DNA of 64,000 bases from Mactromeris polynyma (Eukaryota > Mollusca > Bivalvia > Venerida > Mactridae), in assembly GCA_032209605.1 (NCBI GenBank), contig JASFXZ010000014.1, positions 16,573,231-16,637,230 of the forward strand, written 5' to 3'. How positions within the stretch are numbered: position 1 is the stretch's first letter; every line of letters starts with the position of its first letter. The notes beneath the pieces were generated by a model. That model ran no database searches. It was not told where the DNA came from and saw only the letters and a list, made by a program, of their open reading frames with translations. Made by a program: the position numbers and the translations under genes. Of this stretch, positions 49,001-61,906 are shown in pieces.

Positions 49001-49245
49001 CTAAAGGTCTCAGGTTAGACTATCGGTGCAAGAGGTATCAGGTTAGACTCTCAGTACTAAAGGTATCAGGTTAGACTATGGATGCTAAAGGTCTCAGGTT
49101 AGACTATCGGTGCAAGAGATTTCAGGTTAGACTCTCAGTACTAAATGTATCAGGTTAGACTATCAGTACTAAAGGTCTCAGGTTAGACTCTCAGTGCAAG
49201 ATGTTTCAGGTTAGAATATCGGTGCAAGAGGTTTCGTGTCAGATT
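46085..49245. repeat. 28-bp minisatellite, about 113 copies, with 84-bp higher-order structure
   Basis: The unit is CTAAAGGTCTCAGGTTAGAC-TATCGGTG. The left edge (46085-46300) is strongly diverged, the centre simple, and from about 47590 on a three-unit (84-base) higher-order repeat dominates: a CAAGAGGTTTCAGG unit, a TCTCAGTACTAAAGGTATC unit and a TATGGGTGCTAAAGGTCTC unit in fixed order. 28 is not divisible by three and there are few open frames. It is the longest array in the window. Confidence 0.97.
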
Positions 49246-50754
49246 CACGATGCCCTAGATTAGTTTCACACTTTACATCAACAAGTGATAAGACTGAAAT
49301 ATAATGCCCTACTGTTTTATTGAAGTGCACATTTAATGTCTTAATTAAAGGTCAACGTCTCTTAAACATGAGTATTAAGTTATTCCGACTAGCCAACCGT
49401 TTAATGTTGAGATGTATGTCAATGATTGTCGAACTTTGTTAATGTTGATCCTATTTTCATAATCAGGGGTTCAACTATTTTTGTAAATGCTACTCATTTT
49501 AAATGTTAAGTTTTTTTTAAGTAATAGATAATAAGATTTAAATTCGCGGTTAACTGAACACAAGCTGTTTCAACTTTAATGTTATACTATGCTCATTTCT
49601 TATTCATTTGATGACCTAACCAAACGTGAAAAATATATTTCCTATAGTTAAAACATCAATAAACATGCATTAACAAAGAATGAACTCATAATGTATTAAT
49701 CCATATTTGTTGAAGAACAATGTTTGTACATCATAAATATTAAACATTGTTTAACAATCAGGCTATTTTACCGGTTTTGACTGTTAGTAATATGATAAAA
49801 AAATATATTTTCAATCGGTTTTACATTGCAATGGTTCTTATAAGAGATGTCTTAGCCAATGTAACAACAATACTGGATAAAGCCAATTCAAACGTTTTAT
49901 GTTCAGATGAGCCAGATACATCATTAAGAAAATGTGCATTACTTTGCTTGCTTTAAGTTAGATAATATACATTTTTATTTCGAAACGATTCGTTTGGAGG
50001 GTGGAATACGGAATGTATAGCTGTGATATTAATGATAATAACAAAAAACATGAATTATTAAATGGCGCAATTTTCTAGGTCAATGATAGTATTATATATT
50101 TAAATCCGACTCAATTTTAATGTCAATGTTTATCATCATTGATGTTTGTGTTTTGTGTTTGGTGTCCCTTGTACCTTTAATCGATTGTTTATATTTCAAT
50201 GTCACCTTGAGCTTCTACGGGTTGGCTTTGCACCTTGTCTGTTGTGCTTTTCTGTTCAATTGTGTTTACAACTTTATTACACGTGACACAATTTTGCTCA
50301 CCTTTTTTGGACGGTATTAAGGAAACACAGTGATACAATCAATGAATGAGCTGTTCTATAAATGGCTGAAACCAAACTTAGATCCCAGGCTGTCGTTTTG
50401 GTCTGCCGTATCACGACGTGACGTCGTCTACTATCAGTCAATATCGTACGTAAATAAGTGTGTATAATTACCAAAAAGTGGTCAGTATGAACCCATGCTA
50501 CTGAAAGAGGGCGATAGGTCCATGACCTTACAGTCTAACCTATTTATAAGACAGAAATAGCTAAATAAATAATGTTACATTATTTAAAGTGGACGCCTTC
50601 CCATAGTTGTCCTGATTCAACACTTGACATTGAAAATCTTCGGTATAGAAGTAGATCAGATATCATTATGTATTGGAATGGGTTGTATTCTTGGGCATGG
50701 CGCTTAATATTTTTGTTATTTTTTGCTACTGTATTGAATTGAGCTTATCAATAT
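49246..50754. other. No recognisable feature
   Basis: AT-rich unique-looking DNA; short frames (for example 49747-49956) match nothing known. Confidence 0.35.
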
Positions 50755-51345
50755 GTTGTAATTATTATTTTTATTACTGTTATCATCATTATAACTATTA
50801 TTATTTTTATTACTGTTATCATCATTATAACTATTATTATTTTTATTACTGTTATCATCATTATAACTATTATTATTTTTATTACTGTTATCATCATTAA
50901 AACTATTAATATTTTTATTACTGTTATCATCATAATAACTATTATTATTTTTATTACTGTTATCATCATTATAACTATTATTATTTTTATTACTGTTATT
51001 ATCATTATAACTATTATTTTTTTATAATTATTACTGTTATTATCATTATAACTATTATTATAATTATTACTGTTATTATCATTATAACTATTATTATACT
51101 TATTACTGTTATTATAATTATTACTGTTATTATCATTATTACTGTTATTATCATTATAACTATTATTATAATTATTACTGTTATTATCATTATAATTATT
51201 ACTGTTATTATAATTATTACTGTTATTATCATTATAACTATTATTATAATTATTACTGTTATTATCATTATAATTATTACTGTTATTATCATTATTACTG
51301 TTATTATCATTATAACTATTATTATTATAATAATTAGTACTGTTA
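50755..51345. repeat. AT-rich 36-bp and related short repeats
   Basis: Seven 36-base units (ATTATTATTTTTATTACTGT then TATCATCATTATAACT) run to about 51010. They are followed by an irregular mixture of the same ATTACTGTTATTATCATTAT words to about 51345. Frames of I, V and M residues on the minus strand are simple-sequence artefacts. Confidence 0.93.
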
Positions 51346-51706
51346 TTTTATTATTAGTATTTCTGTTATGATTGGTATTATTATTATAATATCAATATTA
51401 TTATTATTGCAATTATTAAATTTTTATTTACTTATACTCATTCATCTTTTCATTGGGCTAAGTCTATCTTTATCAGAACTATTTCAAATCAATCAGATTG
51501 AATTATTTTTCAATCACCAGCCTCGGATGCTGTGTCTCGTTCTTCGGGTGGATTCTACCATTGAATAAAAACCTGAGAATGTCTGTATTCTCGATCCATT
51601 CTCCGATCTGTGCAAAATGGGTTTACAAGATACATGTTTCGTCGTCATGACAACGATGTATAATTAGATTCCTTTAAATGTACAAATGAATGTACGTATG
51701 TTAATA
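51346..51706. other. No recognisable feature
   Basis: AT-rich DNA trailing from the simple repeat. Confidence 0.35.
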
Positions 51707-51890
51707 CAGACGGACTTCGTTTATCCGAATTCATCGTGTTCGACATTTTATTTCGAATACATGTAATACTATATTTCGAATAGCCCGTTTCAAATCGACG
51801 TGCATAAAAAGATACATCGGGAGCTGATATTACTTTCGGATGATACCGAGTATTCGGATAGAAGGTTGTTAAATAAGCGAGGTCCGACTT
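51707..51890 (+). mobile_element. pogo/Tigger-like MITE family, copy 4
   Basis: Starts CAGACGGACTTCGTTTATCC after TA (51705-51706) and ends GCGAGGTCCGACTT before TA (51891-51892). It shares the interior TTTCGAATAGCCCGTTTCAA. Confidence 0.85.
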
Positions 51891-51892
51891 TA

Positions 51893-52730
51893 TGTTAAAA
51901 TCTGATTATATAACATTATTCTAAGTGACAAAATACGGATGCGGTGAGATTATAACCCTTGCCAAAATATAGTACATGTATGTAATTTGCACAAGAGATG
52001 GCTGCTCTGAAAAGGTTTCATTGTATAACCGTATATTCGCTCCTGCGAAATAATTGTGGTTCGCTAATCAAGTTTACAAGCGCAAACGCAAGAATAAATA
52101 CCACCAAATGTACGTAAAATAAGACTCAGACACCTTTGTACATAGATTAAAGTATTTGATTAATATTATATGAGGTAACCACTCATTAGAAGTACCATGT
52201 ATTTTAAAGGTTTGAGGAGAAGGAGTACAACGGGCACTTTGTTCGGTACCACTTTTCACACATTAGTTAGAGTATTTAAAATGTTTGTGGTAGATGTTAA
52301 TAATTCACCTTTTTGTTTTCAATGCACAACCGCTACAGATAAAATATAAAAACACTTAGTTGCTCAACTCATCAAACCACAGAACAGAAAAACTGTCTTT
52401 ATACTGTAATATAAACTATATCTGTTGAGTCACGGTACAAAGTGTGGTTACTGCATGTTTAACAAAACCCTTACACAATGCTCAGGTGTCAGCCCGACAT
52501 ATTAATAAAACTTTAATGAAAGTTTGCGTTTAATGAGTGTGTTTAGTAACAATATATATGCACTCTTTCGAGTTTATCGAGGAAAATGTCCGCTTTTTGT
52601 GTCGTGTCTTGTTCCTGTCGGGTATATCCCAATTGGGAGCTGTATATATCTAGCTTTTTACGATACACACGTTTCTCTCATTCGTGTAGATAGTTCCTGA
52701 ACAACTTGGTTCGACATACTCGTAGATCAC
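51893..52730. other. No recognisable feature
   Basis: AT-rich unique-looking DNA up to the pentanucleotide array. Confidence 0.35.
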
Positions 52731-53335
52731 CCTGCCCTGCCCTGCCCTGCCCTGCCCTGCCCTGCCCTGCCCTGCCCTGCCCTGCCCTGCCCTGCCCTGC
52801 CCTGCCCTGCCCTGCCCTGCCCTGCCCTGCCCTGCCCTGCCCTGCCCTGCCCTGCCCTGCCCTGCCCTGCCCTGCCCTGCCCTGCCCTGCCCTGCCCTGC
52901 CCTGCCCTGCCCTGCCCTGCCCTGCCCTGCCCTGCCCTGCCCTGCCCTGCCCTGCCCTGCCCTGCCCTGCCCTGCCCTGCCCTGCCCTGCCCTGCCCTGC
53001 CCTGCCCTGCCCTGCCCTGCCCTGCCCTGCCCTGCCCTGCCCTGCCCTGCCCTGCCCTGCCCTGCCCTGCCCTGCCCTGCCCTGCCCTGCCCTGCCCTGC
53101 CCTGCCCTGCCCTGCCCTGCCCTGCCCTGCCCTGCCCTGCCCTGCCCTGCCCTGCCCTGCCCTGCCCTGCCCTGCCCTGCCCTGCCCTGCCCTGCCCTGC
53201 CCTGCCCTGCCCTGTCCTGCCCTGCCCTGCCCTGTCCTGTCCTGCCCTGTCCTGTCCTGTCCTGTCATGCCCTGTCATGCCCTGTCCTGTCATGCCCTGT
53301 CATGCCCTGTCATGCCCTGTCATGCCCTGCCCTGC
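52731..53335. repeat. CCTGC pentanucleotide array, 121 units
   Basis: The first 96 units (52731-53210) are perfect CCTGC. The last 25 drift to CCTGT and CATGC and partly become a 10-base CCTGTCATGC repeat. The minus strand reads (GGGCA)n, an uninterrupted run of G3 tracts spaced by two bases. All frames are open on both strands; this is an artefact. Confidence 0.98.
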
Positions 53336-56300
53336 GACTTCGGCTTCACCACGAACTTTATTTGAAGGGAGCCATATGGACATTGCTAATTCGATCCCAA
53401 AAAAATCAAGTTTGGTAGAAAACGCTTTTATACGAAACAATATTTTCATTGTATACCTAAGGTCAGCTATGGGACACCTGTTTATTATAAATCCGTAAAT
53501 TGGCGGTTGAATTTCTTAAAATTTACGTATCAAAATCATTATGAAACTGTCTGATTCTAATCTAGAATTCGTTTTGTGATATTGCACATGGAAATATTGT
53601 TAGTATAGACCGGATAAATGGAAACTTGATCTTACACATTTAGTGTTAAAGGCACCTGTCAAAATTAATGTGACATTTAAAAGCCAATTTATATATATAT
53701 AAGTTTCGTGCGAAAATTTAGTAGCCGCAAAGTACACACTACTTTTAAACTTTGCCTAATGCAATAAAATTCGTCGAGACATTGCAAATATGAAAATATG
53801 TATTGTATGTATTACTAAGTGCTATATAGTATGCATATACGATTACATTCACATCTGCCGATCTATACACACGTCAGGGTGGCCAACTTTCGTAAATACT
53901 GACAGATTCATCCGCGATTGAAGAAAACATCAAACACAATAAATACATATCTCGGGCGTTTTAAGCACGTTATTGACGGCGGCCTTCAGGCCGTCGTCTA
54001 TTTGAATAATTTTTAATCTAGGTACATGGAGTTGCATAATCGAAATGGGAGAAGCCATTGGTATTATGCTTTTTTAAATTGTTCTTACAAAACGTGATTC
54101 TAATTATACAGATAAAAAAAGTGTACTAATTGATAATAAAAAAATGTCAAAATATTTAAAATGTATTTTTACCGTTAATAAAAAGCTTTAAAAAATGTTT
54201 TACGTATGCTTATAAGAATTTACAACAGCTAGTCACGAAAACGGTTAGGCATCGTGTATTACATAGCTTCGTTTCACAACTACGCTCAATTCATCATCAA
54301 AGTTCAGGAAATGGTTCCTAATGCTGTGCACGCAAATTGAAATTGTACTTATAAAAAAGCAAATTGTTAAACAAAAAATGTTAATCCATATTAATAAGTT
54401 CATGAATGCAGTTTATAATGTACAAATATAAATACAGTGACCAAACTATGCAATATACATTGCCTTAACTTGACCCATATAAGTTATGTACTGATGGTAA
54501 TATGTAAACAAAATTCAGCCAATGAAAATTGTCGTTGAAAACGTCATAGCATTTGTTGTTCAAATAACGCATTGGCAGTAAAACGGATTCAGTACATTCG
54601 AGATCAAATGCTGATGGTTGAACTGAACTTTTAATTACGTTGTTTTGACATTTTTAGTGGATATTTTTCCCTTTTGATATCCCAATAGTTCTTTTAGATC
54701 TGTAAAACTAGAAGTTATAATCATGTATATTTTTAGATCCGTTTCGTTCTATCTACGTTTCGTGTAATCGTTTTTTTTCTTCGTTTGTAAGGAATAAAAA
54801 TTTGTAAGCACATTCTACCGTTTCCTTTACTTTGAATCCAATGTGAATACTTTTTTCATCACATGACAAATAATATGTTCCACATAAACTAAAAATTACA
54901 CATTGTTATTGTATTGTCTCACTGTCTGTTTAGATAAATGCATGTCACAAACTGGTCGGTTTGTTTTACATAAACAAGTCATATTCCAATTAAACTACAA
55001 ATGATTGATTGGTACCAAGACTATTTAGGCAATTGTCATGAATTGTGGATGATTCTTACCAGAATTATGGCTTGGTGATGATCATACTTTCTTATTTATT
55101 GATAAACAAAATAATAAATCTTCAATATCATGCTTCCTAAAACTTGTGCCGCCGTTTTGATGCTTTGCATCAAAATTAGTCTTGTACGATATATGAGAGC
55201 AATGTCATCACTATACGTAAACAGTTCATCTTTCTCTACTTAAAGCGGCATGACAGGTTTCGCTTTTCAGATGGCTCAATCGTATTTTCAAACCAATCAA
55301 ACTTCAGTTAAGTTTACAAAAATACATTCTCATGGTTTTCTATTGAATTGCCCTATATTTGCGACTGTGTAAAAACTAAGTTTTTGACCCCCGTCAGACA
55401 ATTATATGCATGGTTATGCCCACTTAGTGGCTCATATTCAACAACTTGTTTTTATTCTGTATGAATCGTGAATATGATTTAAGGAATAATTGTTTTTTTT
55501 GTATTGCCCCATTTTCTTGTGTGGTATTTGCACAACTACAAAGCCTCTGACGTCGTTTTATTGTGTTCGTAAAGAGTTTTTACAATATAGAGACGGGCGT
55601 TTTTTTTGAATAGCATGACAAAACGTTACTCTTCGTAAAAGAAAAAGATGCTATCAGCGTTTTTAATGACCTAGGACATGATCTACTTTCAAATTTCATT
55701 GAAAGCCGCCGTACATACAAAATGTACAATAAAGGCTTAGTATCGAAATATGATTATTAAATTCCATTGCCTCTATGAAATACGTGATAGGAAATGCTCC
55801 TTTAAAATTTCTCCAAGCCGAAAATACGATGAAAATTTGTTGTGAAAAAAAACAACCTCAAGCCATTCCTGTTTTTCAATTGAAATGTACGAATTGTCAT
55901 TAATAATAGTATACGGAATTTTAATATAAATTAGTGTGTCGTCAGATTGAATTAATGACCCATGTATTATTAAATTTTAATAAACGTAGATTACAGCGTT
56001 ATGAATGAAAAATGAGCATATACATAATGAATGAAACGTTTTATGCCGCGTTTGTATTTCTTTATTGAAGTTGTATACTATTATGGAATAACACGTGGAA
56101 AAAATAAGCCCAATATTTTATAATTTATTTCATACCAGTATCGAAATAGTTGAGACAAGTTTAAACACAGGCAAACACAGGCAAACACAGGAAAAACACT
56201 TAGGTGTTAAGATTATTTCAGCTAATTTAAAATGAGATTTTATCTGTTAAAAATAATTTATGTTTTATATTCTAAAGGTTTGCCACGTGTTACAAATTAA

Positions 56301-56648
56301 AAACTCGGCTTAAATCGCTATCGTTCCAAGTTTGCTGACATTGCATTGTCTAGCTTCTGGGTGGGAGTAGTCACAACTACCAATAAATAGATATATACAG
56401 ACACGTGCGTTTCTGCCGATGTCTGAGAATGAAGGTTTCGATCTCCGCCCTCAATACAATACATCGCAGTATGAGAGCAAATAGAAGATTTATTTTCATT
56501 TTATGTCGATTTGGTAATGTATACATTGTTGTGAATATAGTGCACTCAAAGGCGATCCTCTTTGGAGCAAAACCTCTCTTCAACAACAATACTACCAATA
56601 TTCATCATGTTTATCCATTGAATGCGCAATTCATCAATACGTCTATTA
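53336..56648. other. AT-rich DNA, two minor motifs only
   Basis: About 3.3 kb with no gene or dispersed element that I recognise. A GC-rich hairpin lies at 53975-53998, and AGGCAAACAC is repeated about three times at 56165-56200. Confidence 0.4.
53975..53998. other. 10-bp-stem GC-rich hairpin
   Basis: GACGGCGGCC-TTCA-GGCCGTCGTC folds with a single G-T wobble and a four-base loop in otherwise AT-rich DNA. It could be part of a transposon end, but the expected Helitron CTRR end is not seen at the usual distance. Confidence 0.5.
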
Positions 56649-56800
56649 CAGTAAAACTCACTTAAAGACCACCTCAATAATAAGACCATCACAAAACACA
56701 ACTTCTCGTCCATTTTAACTGTTTTAGTCTTTATTCAACCTCAATATTAAGACCAGTTTTCCAGGGTCCCAATGGTGGTCTTACTATTGAGTTGTTACTG
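56649..56800. mobile_element. 152-bp TA-flanked MITE
   Basis: Left CAGTAAAACTCACTTAAAGA-CCACC and right GGTGGTCTTACTATTGAGTT-GTTACTG form terminal inverted repeats, bounded by TA at 56647-56648 and 56801-56802. The interior repeats the CCTCAATA.TAAGACCA word. TA target and CAGTAAAACTC terminus suggest a Tc1-mariner/pogo relative, a different family from the CAGTCGGACC one. Confidence 0.75.
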
Positions 56801-56802
56801 TA

Positions 56803-59776
56803 CTTTTCATTTATGTAATATACGATATTAATTTTCAAGAAAATACATTTCACGCATACAAAGCTCTCCGTTTATAAAAAAATATAACTTGGAATCTCCG
56901 TTGAGAATTAGTTTTGTTAAAATCTGTTTCTGTTATATTTTTTATTTTAATACATGTAATTACTTTTTTTTTTGGACTATTAAGTATTTAAATATTCAAT
57001 TCTTGCTTCTTAAGAATAAAGTACACTTTAAAGACTGAGTTAAAATTTGGGTCCGTGAAAATCGTCTGAAAAATCCGACATTAAAATATGAAAGCTGTAA
57101 TGGCATTTATTTGCCATTGAAAACTAATGTACCCTATTCCTGAAAAACTATGATGAACAAATGAATATTTTTTAAATAAGCTTTCATTGATAAATAACGG
57201 TTCGTTCAATGACACTTATACTATGTCTTTTCTTGTTCTTTTTTCTTGAGTCGATTGCTCTAAAAGCGAGTTTAAACGTCTATTTTAATATAATCCTTCT
57301 GTGCCCAACATCTCAATATTGTATTCGTTATAAATGGCCTTTGTTGAACAAGTATTTAATGGGAGCCGATTTGATTGCATTTAGAACTTTAAGATTACAT
57401 TCATAAATGGTCCAAGCTAAGTTGAGAAGATCGAGTGGCTTCTATGTAGTATTTATAGTCTGTTTCATGGAATCGACAGCTATTTATGTACTCACCTTCG
57501 TCTTTTGTCAGTGACCTTGTAATGAAATGCGATAAAAAATATCGTCCTCTGTGTCATGTTAAGTCTCTTCAATAGATAGAATCGAGTTTTACGATAATCA
57601 TTGAAGAGTTTTATATTTGATCTATCGTCAAGCCCATAATTACACTTCACACGAAAAAATATAGGTGACCGAATTACATGGACTTGTGTGTACAATTGTA
57701 CTTTATCGCCCACCCCGTTAACCTCAATAACGGAAAATCAAATATTTCAAATGTCTGGAGAGGCATTAAGGCGACAATAATTCTTGCCTACTGTCGCGTT
57801 TAATAAATGTTGATCTTTCAAAGTGAAAATAATTGTACATTTGAGGAACTGATACATTTTGTTTAGCTTGCGTTTTACACCGTTTTCCAGTATTTGTTTT
57901 CATTAATGCACGGCGGTCAGTAAACCTTACCAGCGTTCGTGGGTTATTAACAAACAGTAACCTGCTCTTGTACGAGCGATTGTCTGCCATTAGGCATATT
58001 GTTGTACATTTGTATATAGCAGAATGGTGGTGTTTTCAATTCAAAATGGACGAAAGTAATTTGTCACATTCATGAATAAATAGTTGTTTCGTATCCTCGC
58101 ATATTTCCGGGAGATCAAAAAATCATCGATTGCGCTCTCTACGACCCTTTCAGGGGAGACGATTTAATCGTCACGACAAGATTTATCTTTCTTTGCTTCG
58201 CTTTACGGTGAAATGTTCGATAACCGATCTGGCAGCCATGTGACCGGGGGGGGGGGGGGCACGTACAGCTTTCGTATTATTTGACTGACAATAACGCATG
58301 TTAAGATAAGTTAAGACGTCTAACAGAAATGTCTTGTACAAAGTGTGCAGCCACCACAGAAGCATAGCAGACATTAAAATATATGCATACTTGTCAACAA
58401 TAAGAAAGACAGAAGGACACTTGTCACAAACTTGTGACAAATAATGAGTGAAAAACGGATTACCGTGTTGGAACGGTCAGTTTCAATCGATTGCCTCTGC
58501 CTCTAATCCAAGTGGAAAAGCCAGCCGGTTGCTTGCAAATGTACAACTCAAATCAAATGGGTTACCAAGAAGTAGTAAAACAACTGCTCGAAAACGGTGT
58601 TAAACCCTATACAACTTCAATGGGCATTCGTATCACTGTGGATCAGAAATCGCAATTCAGCTGATCACAATTATGTCCTTGTTTCCACCAATCTACAGTG
58701 TTATGGAAATAACATGGGAATTTGGACAACATCATTTCCGTCCAATTTAAGTCAACTCTGGCAATATTAAATGTATAGTCAGTGTTGAATATACTGAGAT
58801 CAAAGTGCCAATGTCGACCTAATAACGCCAGCCCTTCCCTTCCATACAACGCGTAAAAATAGTTCCGCAGCATGATTTTATCACAAGTTTTGTTTGCCTT
58901 GTTCAGAAGCAATAACATTCAAATTAAATACAAGTACATATTTTCACACTGTTTACATGAATGATTTTTGTAATAACAGTAAATTCGGTCAATGACATGT
59001 GTTGTGGTTTTGTAACATTCGAGTGCTGACTTTTTATTGTCTCCAAAAAAATGAGGGTAAAATATTGGTGTAAATAAAAAAAATCGGTTTTAACGATGTA
59101 TTATTTTCCAAGCTTTTATTCAAATTTTTGTACCTGTATATCTTCGTAAAAAAACTCTGGTCGTTTCACCAAAAATACGAAACGTTACTCATAACACTGT
59201 AGGGAAAACTTTTCAAGTATGTTTGATTAAGGCCATGATTTGATAATTTATTAAGACTGATCAAAATATTTGCCTTTTTTTTTCGACGGGAAAAACAAAC
59301 CCTGTATTGACTTTATAAGTTCACTACGGGCGTTCTCAAAAATATGGCAACCGTTTATATTTCTTAAACAGATAACATTATGAACACAAGGGTATGTTAA
59401 GTATATTCAGGTCCCGAGATCAACAATCTGTTTGACTGTTTGATATTACAGATGTGCTGTGATATATGACTTTTGTAAATATTAATATTTAAACAGATTC
59501 TTAAAATATTTCATGAAACCACAAGATTAGGTTTTGAAAAACAGCAAACGCGTTATTGAATTCAATTTATGAAGTAATTATTCTATAAGGATTCGGCGTA
59601 ATCGGTTACATTGTGCATTTTTCAAGGTTTTGAGTTTCAATATCAAATTCACGTTACTAAAATACTTTAAATAAAAATCAAGAACTCCACGGTCGACGCG
59701 GTGCATCAAAAACCGTCGCTGTTAATTGGTGGGCTACGTACGAGCATCATCAATTACTTCAGCTTAAACTTATTTC
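56803..59776. other. No recognisable feature apart from a 14-G run
   Basis: AT-rich DNA with a homopolymer of fourteen G at 58246-58259. Short frames on both strands resemble nothing known. Confidence 0.4.
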
Positions 59777-60155
59777 GGCCTAAATAAAAAATATGTTTCA
59801 GGTTTCATGCCAAAAAAATAGGGTAGGGAGGTCGGACATTCTTTATTTTTTGGAGATTGTTTTTATTTTCAAATGAAGCAAATTAAACATAGATTTAAAT
59901 GAATATATGATAAAAGACAAAACCCCATTTCCCTTTTAACATGGATAATGTTTATTGAAGGTGAATATAATGCTCTACAGCTAGACTACTCGTAAAGCAT
60001 CTATCAACAGGACAGAAATGAATCTAAAGACCAACTAACACAAAGAAATTTAATCAAAAAGAACAAAAGTTAACACGCCAAAAAATGTTCTAGGGTCGGG
60101 GTAAAACAATAGGATAGGTCGGGAAACCTGAAACAAACATATGTTTCTTTTCGCC
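59777..60155. mobile_element. Probable MITE with TTTCAGGTTT inverted ends
   Basis: AAAATATGTTTCAGGTTTC at about 59788-59806 is inverted at about 60123-60142 (GAAACCTGAAACAAACATAT), with weaker pairing outward to GGCCTAAA / TTTCGCC. The inner flanks carry AATAGGGTAGG-GAGGTCGG and AATAGGATAGGTCGG. No coding capacity. Confidence 0.5.
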
Positions 60156-60239
60156 TCATTTTACATCGAATATAAAGCAAATTATTATAACATACAGTAA
60201 TCGCTCTCGATGATTGCTTCATCTGTTTCGAACCAGTAT

Positions 60240-60354
60240 ACTTACCTTATTCATGGATTAGAAAGCGGAGGAATCTTGCCCCTTAGGTTTGGATTCGAAC
60301 TCAAGTCCTTCCGTTCCGGAGTCAAGCGCTCTAACCATCTAACATATGTTCCTA
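60240..60354 (-). mobile_element. tRNA-like SINE fragment (family C-like)
   Basis: On the minus strand GTTAGATGGTTAGAGCGCTT resembles an A box and TTGAGTTCGAATCC a perfect B box. The region between could form an anticodon-like arm (CTTGACTCCGGAACGG). The acceptor stem is not convincing as a gene. Confidence 0.6.
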
Positions 60355-60360
60355 AACCAA

Positions 60361-61612
60361 ATCGGCAATAAACTAGCTGTTTTATGTTGCCAAAACTACG
60401 TATTTGACTTGTTTTGAAATCAAGATAAATTTTAATGATTTTTGCCTTACAAAATTCTTCTTACGTGATCAGATCGCTCAACTTTATAAACATCCGAGGC
60501 TTGGTGGAAAGAAATTACTGAGACATTCCGAAATATTTTGTTTCTAGGTTTCATATATTTGATTGCGGTTTTTCGAAATGCTATTTCGCACGATTACTTA
60601 AGATTACTTAAAGTCGATGTATTGTTTTTTCTAAAATCATTTTGATATATCGAGGCAATTTTCAGACTTGTACATGTACCGGACATCTCATTCCCCGTAA
60701 AGGTATACCGCGGTCAAATTCAACGCTTTACAGAAACAGATGGAAAATCCGTAAACTCGAACGAATGAGAACGGAATATTACGGAAATTACCGATCATTT
60801 TACTAAATGTTATCTCGCTGTTCCATTCATACAAAGGTCAATGACCTTATATTAACACTAAATCGCTTCCCATCCAAAGTGTAATTGATCACTGACGTCT
60901 AGAGGGATTGATTATCAACATACGCCCGCAATAATTGACCTACTTCCGGTTTTATCTAAGTAGAGGTATCCTGCAGAGGTTCTCAATCTTTTAACCTTTC
61001 TAAATTAGCAATTAACACACTTGTACTAATTTAAGGTGGGCTCATTCGGATGTCCTCGGTCATTATAGATGGTATACTGACAATTGAATGTATAAGATCG
61101 ATCTGCGTTCTGTTTACGGTAACCTGTAAGTACAACACTTAGAAATTGTTAATAAGGTACTCCAAATAGATCGAAGGAATATTTATATCTGCGGACACAT
61201 GTAGTTACTAGAGCAAAGTCGTTATAATTGCTTAAAGCTCAGTCAAGTATTTAATTCTAAAACTAACTCTTACGACCAATAAAGGCGACGCCGTATGTAC
61301 GTCATACAAGTAATTGATCACGAAAATATTCATTCACCTTTTTTAATTGTCAGAGAAAGCAAATAATATGATGATAGCCTGAATATATGGCCGGCTACAC
61401 TACGGAGTACGATGCGTGCCATCAAGACGACGTATCTGCTTTCCCAAGTGCATTGTCATAAACACATCTTCAAGTTACCTAACCGGACTAAAATCACTTT
61501 CTCAACAAAGCTACACTATCGCTACGCATTACTTTTAAGGAAGACCGTATACTTCTTCATCCAGAGTCAAAGCTACGCGGTGCTTTCGAATTTTCTTTAA
61601 ATGTCATAGAAG
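60361..61612. other. No recognisable feature
   Basis: AT-rich unique-looking DNA. Confidence 0.35.
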
Positions 61613-61906
61613 CAACAAGAAATATCTTGAAAAAAGATGTTCGACGTAATTTGAAGGTTTATATTTGTTGTGCAAAATAAAACATGCCGAGAGTTAACGA
61701 TTGCTGGTCGGTAAATTCACCGAAATTCAGTGGATGTCGGTAAGGTTACGTACGCTTTATCGAAAGAATAACCAATCCGCGTCAAGGGTACAAACGTTGT
61801 TCGGTTGAAGAGAAATTGCCTCGGTAGTAAACGTAAGATTTGATTGGTTTATTCAACTTTGATATGCAAATAGCAAAACCATGTTGGTGCGACTGCGCCG
61901 AAAAAA
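61613..61906 (-). mobile_element. Unclassified ~290-bp interspersed repeat, copy 3
   Basis: Reverse-orientation copy of the family at 7633 and 36836: on the minus strand from TTTTTTCGGCGCAGTCGCAC through CGAACAACGTTTGTACC to GAACATCTTTTTTCAAGATA. Confidence 0.8.

Noticed and set aside
46085..49245. Telomere-like repeat because of recurrent GGTTAG
   Set aside because: The TTAG word occurs once per 28-bp unit (AGGTTAGAC); no TTAGGG tandem runs are present.
50748..51310. Isoleucine-rich membrane-like frames on the minus strand
   Set aside because: Translation of ATT/ATC-rich simple repeats; hydrophobicity is compositional.
52678..53365. Frames of CPALP and GQGRA repeats near 200 codons
   Set aside because: Direct translation of the CCTGC pentanucleotide; every frame is open by construction.
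53975..53998. Rho-independent terminator or Helitron 3' hairpin
   Set aside because: The context is eukaryotic with no gene end nearby, there is no U-tract, and no CTRR end occurs at the expected distance.
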